DNA from: an uncultured Chloroflexota bacterium
Lineage (GTDB): Bacteria; Chloroflexota; Anaerolineae; Aggregatilineales; Phototrophicaceae
DNA: 6,800 nt
Direction: 5' to 3'
NCBI GenBank assembly: GCA_937864975.1
Contig: CALMDI010000836.1
Coordinates: 1-6,800, forward strand
Positions 1-6,180 of this stretch are shown here, piece by piece (positions within the stretch are counted from its first letter, which is position 1; the number at the start of each line of letters is the position of its first letter). The position numbers and the translations under genes were made by a program. The notes beneath the pieces are model-generated. The model was given only the letters and a program-made list of their open reading frames with translations, was not told the DNA's origin and did not search any database.

Positions 1-897
1 GGCGGGCACGAGGTGAATCCTCAAGCGTCCCAGGCGATCGCGCACCACCGAACGCGCTCGCTGGAAGAGGGCTTGAACATCGCAAAGCATATCGGCGCGA
101 CCTTTAACGAAGTACTTGGCGGGTGGGCGCTCGGCGAGCTGCAGCGGCTTCGCGGTGAATACGAGGATGCCATTCTTAACTTGCAGACAGCGCTCGATAC
201 AGCGCGACCGATGGAATCCTTCCTGCCCTTCTTGGTCGTGATTCCGATGGCATCGCTGGGCAGCGCCTACTTCGCTCTGGGCGATGCTTACAATGCACAG
301 GTCCGCGAGCTGCACGGGACGGCGCTGAAGATGCTGGAAAATCCCGGCAGTATGCCCGGCGGTGGCTCGGCATGGGCAGATATTGGCTACTGCGCGATGG
401 CGCTTGGAAATCTCGGCACGGCGCGCGACGTGTTTCAGAAAGGGCTGACGATACCGAGCGTCCAGATGTTCGTCCAGCGACCGCGCCACATGATGGGGTT
501 GGCGTATATCGAGATCGAGCAAGGCAATCTGGACGAAGCGGCAGCGTTGCTGGCGGAAGCGCGCGCTTTTGCCGAAGAGCGGCAAATGATGAACCTCTAT
601 CCTCATCTGGATTTTGCCGGGGGGCAGTTGCGGCTGGCGCGTAATGACTACGCGCAGGCATTGGAATATCTTAAGCACGCCGAGAAACGGGCGCTGGCGA
701 TGAAGCTGCGCCCGACCGTCTGGCAGGCGCGGATGGCGATGGCGCGCGCTCTGGATGCGCTTGGACGCCCCGACGAGGCGGATAAAAAGCGCAACGCCGC
801 CCGCGGGATGATTGACGAAATTGCCAGCCTGTTTCGGGATACCGACCTTGCCGCCAGTTATGTGCGCGCCGCGACGCGGCAGGCGCTGGCGATTTAA
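1..897 (+). CDS. TPR-repeat protein, C-terminal part (5' end off the window)
   Basis: The reading frame is open from the first base and ends at TAA 895-897. A GTG at 13 could be read as a start, but it has no ribosome binding site and the frame continues upstream, so this is most likely the C-terminal part of a larger protein. Counting from that GTG, it shows about six helical TPR-like units, near residues 35-66, 76-109, 118-147, 159-188, 199-228 and 236-270. They have the usual small/aromatic pattern (for example ALGNLGTARDVFQKGL and IEQGNLDEAAALLAEARAF). The tail (EIASLFRDTDLAASYVRAA) resembles the C-terminal end of large signalling ATPases and adenylate cyclase- or SARP/MalT-type regulators with TPR domains; that family link is from memory. 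TPRs mediate protein-protein contacts, so the catalytic or DNA-binding part, if any, would lie upstream. There are no signal peptide or membrane segments in the visible part. The stop overlaps the convergent kinase gene by 4 bases. TPR call firm, parent family uncertain. Confidence 0.8.
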   Translation, partial: GGHEVNPQASQAIAHHRTRSLEEGLNIAKHIGATFNEVLGGWALGELQRLRGEYEDAILNLQTALDTARPMESFLPFLVVIPMASLGSAYFALGDAYNAQVRELHGTALKMLENPGSMPGGGSAWADIGYCAMALGNLGTARDVFQKGLTIPSVQMFVQRPRHMMGLAYIEIEQGNLDEAAALLAEARAFAEERQMMNLYPHLDFAGGQLRLARNDYAQALEYLKHAEKRALAMKLRPTVWQARMAMARALDALGRPDEADKKRNAARGMIDEIASLFRDTDLAASYVRAATRQALAI

Positions 898-3539
898 GGC
901 GCTTCCGCGGCAGGGAGCGTGAACGAGATGGTCGTGCCGGGACCGGGACGATCCTGAATCCAGATGCGCCCGCCATGCGCGCGTACCAGCCCTTCGCAAA
1001 TGGCAAGCCCTAAGCCCGCTCCCTTGCGCCGCAGTTTTTTGTCCGCCTGCCGGAAGGCTTCAAAGACGTGAGCGCGATCTTCCGGCGCGATTCCTTCGCC
1101 CTCGTCGCTCACGTCGATCTGCAGCGCCTGATCGACGGCACTTGCCGACAGCGTGATCGTCGTGCGCGGCGGCGAGTATTTCACGGCATTATCGACCAGG
1201 TTGACGATGACCTGCGCGACGCGCTGCGCGTCCGCGACGACCGCCGGCAGCCCCGGCGCGATGTCCAGCACGAGCGTATTGTTCCGCGTAATCGTTTGCA
1301 GCTGCGCCATCGCCACGTCGAGAATCCGCTGGAACGGCATCGGCTCGACTTGAATAGACAGCGCGCCCGCCTGCAAGCGCGAGACTTCCAGAAGCTGCTC
1401 GACGAGCCATCTCAGCTTGTCGGCTTCGTCGTCCGCGATGTTCAGAAACTCGCGCCTCTGCTCCACATCCCACGTGACATCCTCGGCAAGCAGCGTGCTG
1501 ATGAACCCCTTGATTGACGTCAGCGGCGTTCGCAGTTCGTGCGAAATCATGGCGAGGAATTGCAGCTTGAGGTCGTTGGCTTCTTCGGCTTGCGCCCGCG
1601 CCGCCTGCTCGCGTTTCAGCAACTCGGCAAGCTTCCGCAGTAACAACTCGCGCTCCCGGTCAATGCGCTTGCGCTCGGTGATATCGCGGGTGATGCCGAC
1701 AATCCCGATGATAGTGCCATCTGTGCCTCGCAGCGGCATTTTCGTGGTCAGCGCGACAATCGGGGTGCCATCCTCTTTGACCGACGGTTCCTCGAAATTC
1801 ACCTTCGCCTGCCCGGTGCGAATGATTTCCTGCTCGTCGTCAAAATAGCGCTGCGCCAGTTCAGAGGGGAAGAAATCGAAGTCTGTCCTACCGATGGTCT
1901 CGTCAACCGTCCGCGCCTTCATAATCATGGCGTGGACGAGATTGTTCATCAGGAAGCGCCCTTCGGTGTCTTTGACATAAACAAAATCGGGCAGATTGTC
2001 GATCAGCAGGCGCATGATGGTGCGCTCGTGTTCGAGCGTATCTTCGATCTTCCTGCGCTCGCTCACGTCGCGGGCGATGATCGCCGCGCCGACGATGTCA
2101 CCGCGCTCGTTTTTCAGCGGCGCGACGCTCAGGGACACGACCTTGCGCGTGCCGTCTCGGGTAACGCGGGTGGTTTCAAAGTGGTCAACCGCCTCGCCGC
2201 GCGCGATGCCTTCCAGCATCAGGGGGATTTCGTCCGTCTTGTCTTCCGGCGACAGCATGAGGACCGACATTCCAACCGCTTCCGACGCCGTATATCCGAA
2301 AATGCGCTGTGCCGCCGCGTTCCAGCTTGTAATCGTCCCGTCGAGAGTCGTGGCAATGATGGCGTCGCTGGAATAGGTCACAATCGCCGCAAGCTGCGCC
2401 AGCGCGCGCTCCGTCTTGCGTTGCTCGGTAACGTCACGGAACACGAGGACAGCGCCGATTACCGTCCCCTCGCCGTCACGGATCGGCGCGGCGCTGTCGG
2501 CAATCGGATGCTCGACGCCGTTCTTCGCCAGCAAAATGGCATCATGGCGCAGAACCGTCGGCGTGCCGTTCTCTAACGCTGCGACAATAGGGTTGGCGAG
2601 CGTCTCGCGCGTGTCTTCCGCGATGAAGGTGACGACGGCATTCATCGGCTGTCCGAGCGCGTCGGATTCATGCCAGCCTGTAAGCAGCTCTGCCACGGTA
2701 TTCAAAAATGTAATGCGTCCGTCAAGGTCGGTGGCGATGACGCCGTCGCCAATGCCCGCCAGCGTCACGCGGTAACGCTCTCGCTCCTGATAGAGCTTCT
2801 GGTCACTGAGCATGAGATCGGTAACGTCCTGAAAGACGTTGATCGCAAAACACACCCCGCCCGTCGCGTCGTCAAAGACGGGCGTCGAACGCACAATCGA
2901 CCAGCGTTCCGCGCCGGTGGCGTTGACGCGAAAGCGAACGAGCGCTTCGGCGCCTTCGACGCCCTGAAGCGCCAGCCGACCGGGCATCCGTTCCAGCGGG
3001 AACGGCTGTCCCGCGGCATCCATCAACGTAAAGCGCTGCACGACCTGTGCAACAGGGGTTGAGACTAACTCCTCGACCGACGAAAATCCCGTTAGGCGCG
3101 CCGCGACGTCGTTCGCGAAAATAACCTCGCCTGAAGTCCCCTGTACCGTAATTCCATCGGCGACCGACCGGAGAATGGTCGCGAATTGGTCGCCCGATAG
3201 TGGGTTATGCACAACCGGCGGCGCTGGTTTTTGCGCGAAGACGAGCGCGATCCCCGACGCGATGGCGAACAGCAGCAGGCGCAGCACGTTGAGCACGGTT
3301 GGCTCGAACGGCTCGTCGCGAGGCAGGAGGAGCACAAACGCGAACAGGGAAAGCAGAAGCGCAAAAAAGGCAGCAGACGCGCCAGCATAGCGCGCCGTCA
3401 GGGCAACCGCGATGAGAAACAGGAGAAAGCGCGCGTCGGCGTAATCCGTGGGAATGAGAAGCGCGATCAGGGCAGCGCCGATGACGGCGAGCAGACCAGC
3501 CAGATTCCCCACCAGAGAAGTCCGAAGTTGAGCGATCAT
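894..3539 (-). CDS. Membrane-bound multi-PAS sensor histidine kinase
   Basis: An 881-residue sensor kinase expected to autophosphorylate on a histidine and pass the phosphate to a response regulator. Residues about 10-103 form four hydrophobic helices with almost no periplasmic loops, resembling the KdpD-type DUF4118 region. Four PAS domains follow at about 119-245, 255-378, 383-500 and 509-622; the fourth has the common IGRTDFDFFP motif. Charged linkers of the DVTEQRK/DISERKR type join them, and a coiled coil (about 622-660) leads into the HisKA domain. The H box FLAMISHELRTPL places the phospho-accepting histidine at 667. The HATPase domain has an N box (VNLVDNAVKYSP, N780/N784), a G1 box (DEGEGI, 812-817) and a G2 box (GAGLGLAI, 840-847), so the catalytic core looks intact. 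There is no receiver domain. The ATG at 3537-3539 is chosen because the membrane helices begin directly after it; only a weak GGCAGG-like Shine-Dalgarno precedes it. No response regulator is adjacent. The ligand cannot be predicted; PAS domains may bind haem, flavin or small molecules, and no diagnostic residue was identified. Confidence 0.93.
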   Translation of the reverse strand: MIAQLRTSLVGNLAGLLAVIGAALIALLIPTDYADARFLLFLIAVALTARYAGASAAFFALLLSLFAFVLLLPRDEPFEPTVLNVLRLLLFAIASGIALVFAQKPAPPVVHNPLSGDQFATILRSVADGITVQGTSGEVIFANDVAARLTGFSSVEELVSTPVAQVVQRFTLMDAAGQPFPLERMPGRLALQGVEGAEALVRFRVNATGAERWSIVRSTPVFDDATGGVCFAINVFQDVTDLMLSDQKLYQERERYRVTLAGIGDGVIATDLDGRITFLNTVAELLTGWHESDALGQPMNAVVTFIAEDTRETLANPIVAALENGTPTVLRHDAILLAKNGVEHPIADSAAPIRDGEGTVIGAVLVFRDVTEQRKTERALAQLAAIVTYSSDAIIATTLDGTITSWNAAAQRIFGYTASEAVGMSVLMLSPEDKTDEIPLMLEGIARGEAVDHFETTRVTRDGTRKVVSLSVAPLKNERGDIVGAAIIARDVSERRKIEDTLEHERTIMRLLIDNLPDFVYVKDTEGRFLMNNLVHAMIMKARTVDETIGRTDFDFFPSELAQRYFDDEQEIIRTGQAKVNFEEPSVKEDGTPIVALTTKMPLRGTDGTIIGIVGITRDITERKRIDRERELLLRKLAELLKREQAARAQAEEANDLKLQFLAMISHELRTPLTSIKGFISTLLAEDVTWDVEQRREFLNIADDEADKLRWLVEQLLEVSRLQAGALSIQVEPMPFQRILDVAMAQLQTITRNNTLVLDIAPGLPAVVADAQRVAQVIVNLVDNAVKYSPPRTTITLSASAVDQALQIDVSDEGEGIAPEDRAHVFEAFRQADKKLRRKGAGLGLAICEGLVRAHGGRIWIQDRPGPGTTISFTLPAAEAP

Positions 3540-3567
3540 GAACGCCTGCCGACTCGGATAGACTAGA

Positions 3568-3596
3568 AGTATAGACGAACTTTGTTTCAGACAAAA
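3568..3596 (-). promoter_or_regulatory. Candidate sigma70-type promoter of the histidine kinase gene
   Basis: Read on the minus strand, a TATACT -10 box lies at 3568-3573, about 28 bases before the kinase ATG. A weak -35 (TTTTGT, 3591-3596) sits 17 bases upstream of it. TTGTCT at 3589-3594 is an alternative, but with a short 15-base spacer. The area also holds a small inverted repeat, TTTGT-ttcag-ACAAA (3581-3595), which overlaps the -35 and could be an operator. This is the AT-richest part of the intergenic region. The -10 is good and the -35 is poor, so this is a candidate only. Confidence 0.35.
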
Positions 3597-3776
3597 AAGT
3601 CAAATGAAATTCTGGGGTAGTGCTCGTGCTGAAGCCACCGATACAGCCCTTCCGAGTTACGACCTTCCATTGCAACGGTCACACCAGCGGAACAAAAATG
3701 AAAAAGGTAAATTCACCTGCTGCGTGGGGGCGATTTCCATATACGAAACGAACACCTTCTGGCAGCATTAAGCGGC

Positions 3777-3783
3777 GGAGGAG
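3777..3783 (+). promoter_or_regulatory. Shine-Dalgarno site fixing the start of the ABC ATPase
   Basis: GGAGGAG lies 6 bases upstream of the ATG at 3790. It is the strongest ribosome binding site in the window and supports that ATG as the true start. The divergent intergenic region (3540-3789) otherwise holds no convincing gene. I found no good plus-strand promoter; a TATACG at 3740-3745 could be a -10 but has no matching -35. Confidence 0.8.
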
Positions 3784-3789
3784 AACGCC

Positions 3790-4734
3790 ATGCGCCAGGA
3801 CAATGCGGTCATCGAAACCGACCGGCTCGGTAAAGTTTACAGCGGTCGCAAGGGGCAGGTTCGCGCGCTCGACCGGCTCGATCTCTCCGTGCAGCCAGGC
3901 GAGATTTTTGGCTACTTGGGACCGAACGGCGCGGGCAAAACCACGACGATCCGCCTGCTGCTCGACCTGATCCGCCCGACCATGGGGCAGGCGCTGATCT
4001 TCGGGCAGGACGCTCGCGAAAACAGCGTTGAGCTGCATCGGCGTATCGGCTTTCTGCCCGGCGAGCTGAACCTCTGGAAAAACCTGACCGGCGATCAGGT
4101 GCTGGATTATGTCAATTCCGTGCGCGGGCGAAATGACCTGCCCTACGCGCGGCAGCTTTCCGAGCGCTTAAGCCTTGACATGGGCATTCGTGTGCGGTGT
4201 TATTCCAGCGGGAACCGCCGCAAGCTGGGGCTGGTCATCGCACTCATGCACAAGCCCGATCTGCTTATTCTGGACGAGCCGACCAATGGGCTTGACCCGT
4301 TGATACAGCAGATTTTTCACGACCTGATGCGTGAAACGCGCGCCGAAGGTCGCAGCGTGTTTCTGTCGTCGCACATTCTGAGCGAAGTTCAGGCGATTTG
4401 CGACCGCGTGGGCATTTTGCGAGGCGGGCAGCTACAGGCGGTCGAGACGGTATCCGCGCTGCGCAGTGCGGATTTCCGCTGGGTGACGCTGCGGCTGCGC
4501 GAGCCGGTTTCGCCGCGCCTGTTCGATGGGCTGCCGGGAGTCAGCGACGTCATTCAATCGTCGGACGGCATTCGCCTGCGCCTGGTGGGCGATTTCGACC
4601 CGCTGCTGCGCGCGGTTGAATCCGCCTACATTCTCGATATCCGAACAGAAGAACCGAGCCTGGAAGAAATTTTCCTGACGTATTACGGCAGTCACGCACT
4701 GAGCGCGACCTCCGTAGAAATGGCAGCCCGATGA
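3790..4734 (+). CDS. ABC-2-type exporter, ATP-binding subunit
   Basis: A 314-residue cytoplasmic ATPase that drives an ABC-2-type exporter, probably as a homodimer bound to the permease encoded next. The nucleotide-binding domain occupies about residues 8-225. The Walker A is GPNGAGKT (44-51). The Q-loop region reads GFLPGELNLWKNLTG (87-101), with no glutamine at the usual place. The signature is YSSGNRRKLGL (138-148), a variant of LSGGQ as found in BcrA-like drug or antibiotic exporters. Walker B is LLILDEP (158-164) with catalytic E163, followed by the D-loop GLDP (167-170) and the switch H195 in LSSH. The last ~90 residues form the C-terminal extension typical of this subfamily, ending in the conserved pattern PSLEEIFLTYYG (289-300). 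The start is fixed by a strong Shine-Dalgarno. The stop overlaps the permease start (ATGA), indicating translational coupling. The transported substrate cannot be told from sequence; drugs, peptides or lipids are all possible. Confidence 0.95.
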   Translation: MRQDNAVIETDRLGKVYSGRKGQVRALDRLDLSVQPGEIFGYLGPNGAGKTTTIRLLLDLIRPTMGQALIFGQDARENSVELHRRIGFLPGELNLWKNLTGDQVLDYVNSVRGRNDLPYARQLSERLSLDMGIRVRCYSSGNRRKLGLVIALMHKPDLLILDEPTNGLDPLIQQIFHDLMRETRAEGRSVFLSSHILSEVQAICDRVGILRGGQLQAVETVSALRSADFRWVTLRLREPVSPRLFDGLPGVSDVIQSSDGIRLRLVGDFDPLLRAVESAYILDIRTEEPSLEEIFLTYYGSHALSATSVEMAAR

Positions 4735-5537
4735 CCGGCGCGATCTTTAGCCATGCCCTGCGCCGAAACTGGCGGCAGATTTTGTACTGGGGACTTGGAA
4801 TGGCGCTGCTCGGTTTCATCGTCATGTGGGTGATCCCCGACGTCGACGCCTTGCAGCGCACGACTGAAATGCTACAGGCGATGCCTCGTCCCCTGCTGCA
4901 ATTCCTGAACGCGGACGATATGGCGGCGCTGGCGACGCCGGAAGGCTTTATCAGTATTGGCTTCTTCAGCCGCGCCGTTCTGGTGTTCGCCGTGTACGCC
5001 GTCAGCTTTGGGCTGCGAGTCACGGCGAACGAAGAAGACGAGGGCATTCTGGACGTGCTGCTCAGCCTGCCCGTCCCGCGCTGGCGCGTCGTGGTGGAAA
5101 AGTTCGCCGCTTATACGTTGATGTTCCTCATCATCGTGGCGCTTTCCCTCGGCGGGCTGTGGCTGGCGACCAGTCTCACGACTCTCCCGGTGAATATGGG
5201 ACGGGTGTTAGAGAGCGGCGTCGCGATGATTCCGGTCGTGCTGGTGATGATGGCGCTGACGACTCTGATCGCAGTGGTCGTTCGCCGGAAAGCGACCGCG
5301 GTGGCGCTGACGTCGGGCATCATCGTCGGCAGCTATTTCATCGACTTTCTGGGACGCGCCGCCAGCGGCACCGCCGCCGACAGCCTGCGCCTCGTCTCGT
5401 TCTTCAATTATTACGACTTTCAGGCGATCATCCAGACCGGTATCCGCATTGGCGATGTCGTTCTGCTGGTCGTCGTGACCCTCGTGCTGCTCGGCGGAAC
5501 CGTCTGGGCATTCGCGCGCCGCGACATCGGAACCTGA
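4731..5537 (+). CDS. ABC-2-type exporter, permease subunit
   Basis: A 268-residue integral membrane protein forming the transport channel for the preceding ATPase. Six hydrophobic segments are visible, at about residues 18-36, 72-94, 127-149, 160-184, 188-207 and 239-262, the usual number for ABC-2 permeases. Between the second and third is the conserved cytoplasmic motif EEDEGILDVLLSLPVPRWRVVVEK (101-124), which is typical of the family and marks the region contacting the ATPase. The start codon lies within the ATPase stop (ATGA, 4731-4734), so the two are translationally coupled and expressed from one message. There is no separate ribosome binding site of note. The length is normal for a single-domain half permease, so two copies probably pair in the complex. 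No third operon gene follows: the sequence after the stop is non-coding up to the insertion sequence. Substrate unknown. Confidence 0.92.
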   Translation: MTGAIFSHALRRNWRQILYWGLGMALLGFIVMWVIPDVDALQRTTEMLQAMPRPLLQFLNADDMAALATPEGFISIGFFSRAVLVFAVYAVSFGLRVTANEEDEGILDVLLSLPVPRWRVVVEKFAAYTLMFLIIVALSLGGLWLATSLTTLPVNMGRVLESGVAMIPVVLVMMALTTLIAVVVRRKATAVALTSGIIVGSYFIDFLGRAASGTAADSLRLVSFFNYYDFQAIIQTGIRIGDVVLLVVVTLVLLGGTVWAFARRDIGT

Positions 5538-5577
5538 GAACATGACCGCAGAGAACCCCTTCATTCTCATCGCAATC

Positions 5578-5596
5578 GGGCGCACGCGGTGCGCCC
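5578..5596. repeat. Perfect short hairpin (8-bp stem), REP-like
   Basis: GGGCGCAC-GCG-GTGCGCCC is an exact inverted repeat with a 3-base loop, 40 bases after the permease stop, followed by CTAC. No T-run follows, so it is not a standard intrinsic terminator, though it could still stabilise or end the exporter mRNA. Short GC-rich palindromes followed by CTAC resemble dispersed extragenic repeats seen in many genomes. That is an impression; only one copy is in this window. Confidence 0.6.
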
Positions 5597-5670
5597 CTAC
5601 ATTCCCTTGCCTTGCATCCTCCGGTTAAGTCGGGACGTTTTCGGAACTAGTGGTCAGTCCAGCTAGATTT

Positions 5671-5697
5671 TTGGGAAGGGGCAACTCGGACTATACT
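5671..5697 (+). promoter_or_regulatory. Candidate promoter of the transposase
   Basis: A TATACT -10 box at 5692-5697 lies 21 bases before the transposase ATG, inside the proposed element end. The best -35 is TTGGGA (5671-5676) with a 15-base spacer, which is short; TTTTTG at 5668-5673 gives 18. Transcription would start close to the ribosome binding site, giving a very short leader. Weak evidence apart from the -10. Confidence 0.35.
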
Positions 5698-5705
5698 GCT
5701 GTGAA

Positions 5706-5711
5706 AAGGAG
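5706..5711 (+). promoter_or_regulatory. Ribosome binding site deciding the transposase start
   Basis: AAGGAG lies 7 bases before the ATG at 5719. It supports that start over the GTG at 5650, which lies in the terminal repeat and has no such site. Confidence 0.7.
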
Positions 5712-5718
5712 TATAGCC

Positions 5719-6180
5719 ATGATTACGCTGACCGACGAAGAACGCGGGATAGTCGAGCGATTTATCCGACGGGGGAAAGCGAATGGGCGCAACATCGCAC
5801 GGGCGCATGTTCTGCTCAAGAGTGACGAAGGATGGAGCATTGCGCGCATTGCCGCCACGTTTGGGGTCAGTCAGGCCACGGTCAGCAATGTCCGAGCACG
5901 GTATCGTGAAGGTGGGGTGGAGCGGGTATTGAAGGATCAGGTGCAAGCGAAGCGTCGGCGTGCCCTGGTTGGGGCCGACGAGGCGATGTTGGTCGCATTG
6001 GCGTGTAGCCCGGTGCCGGATGGACACGATCACTGGACGGTGCGGATGTTGCAGAGCAAGCTGGTCGAGTTGGGCGTCGTCGAGCACATTGGTCGGGGAA
6101 CGGTGCATACAGCGTTGAAAAAAATGCGCTTAAGCCGTGGCGACGCGAACACTGGTGCCTTCCGAAAAAGATCGACGTAG
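5719..6180 (+). CDS. IS630 transposase, first reading frame (helix-turn-helix part)
   Basis: A 153-residue product of the zero frame. The N-terminal half is the DNA-binding part, with a helix-turn-helix at about 39-66 (WSIARIAATFGVSQATVSNV region). A second winged-helix-like region follows at about 100-135 (HWTVRMLQSKLVELG, then GTVHTALKK). It should bind the element's ends. The start at ATG 5719 follows a good Shine-Dalgarno. After LKK (133-135) the frame loses similarity to the family and stops at TAG 6178-6180; the last 18 residues look like out-of-frame sequence. The true continuation is in the -1 frame (see next entry). On its own this product lacks all catalytic residues and might act as a DNA-binding repressor; that last role is inference. 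Confidence 0.85.
   Translation: MITLTDEERGIVERFIRRGKANGRNIARAHVLLKSDEGWSIARIAATFGVSQATVSNVRARYREGGVERVLKDQVQAKRRRALVGADEAMLVALACSPVPDGHDHWTVRMLQSKLVELGVVEHIGRGTVHTALKKMRLSRGDANTGAFRKRST
6118..6124 (+). other. Seven-A slippery site joining the two transposase frames
   Basis: The zero-frame codons are TTG AAA AAA ATG. Moving back one base after the second AAA gives AAA AAA AAT GCG, so the protein continues LKKNALKPWRREHWC, a junction that fits the IS630 family consensus as I know it. The shift could be ribosomal (-1 slippage of lysyl-tRNA from 6121-6123 to 6120-6122) or transcriptional (one extra A added on the homopolymer). A small palindrome, GCTTAAGC, follows at 6128-6135, but I see no strong stimulatory stem-loop. 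A simple one-base deletion in an eight-A run, inactivating the gene, would look the same. Confidence 0.65.

Noticed and set aside
1068..1517. Plus-strand open frame opposite the kinase catalytic core
   Set aside because: Its product is dominated by Arg, Asp and His, as expected from reading the complement of a GC-rich gene; it shows no recognisable motif.
1932..2576. Long plus-strand open frame (214 codons) opposite the kinase
   Set aside because: It is antisense to the kinase PAS region, has an arginine-rich unstructured translation and no ribosome binding site. The opposite strand carries clear conserved domains.
3620..3970. Plus-strand frame running from the intergenic region into the ATPase gene
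   Set aside because: It overlaps the ATPase Walker A region in another frame. The ATPase has a strong ribosome binding site and conserved motifs; this frame has a low-complexity basic product.
5578..5600. Intrinsic terminator for the exporter operon
   Set aside because: The stem is perfect, but the bases after it (CTACATTCCC) contain no T-run, so it is listed as a repeat.
5542..5628. 28-codon open frame just after the permease, possibly a third operon gene or remnant
   Set aside because: It has no good ribosome binding site, runs through the hairpin repeat and shows no family resemblance.
5650..5718. Earlier GTG start for the transposase
   Set aside because: It lies in the proposed terminal repeat, upstream of the likely promoter, and has no ribosome binding site; ATG 5719 has AAGGAG at the right distance.
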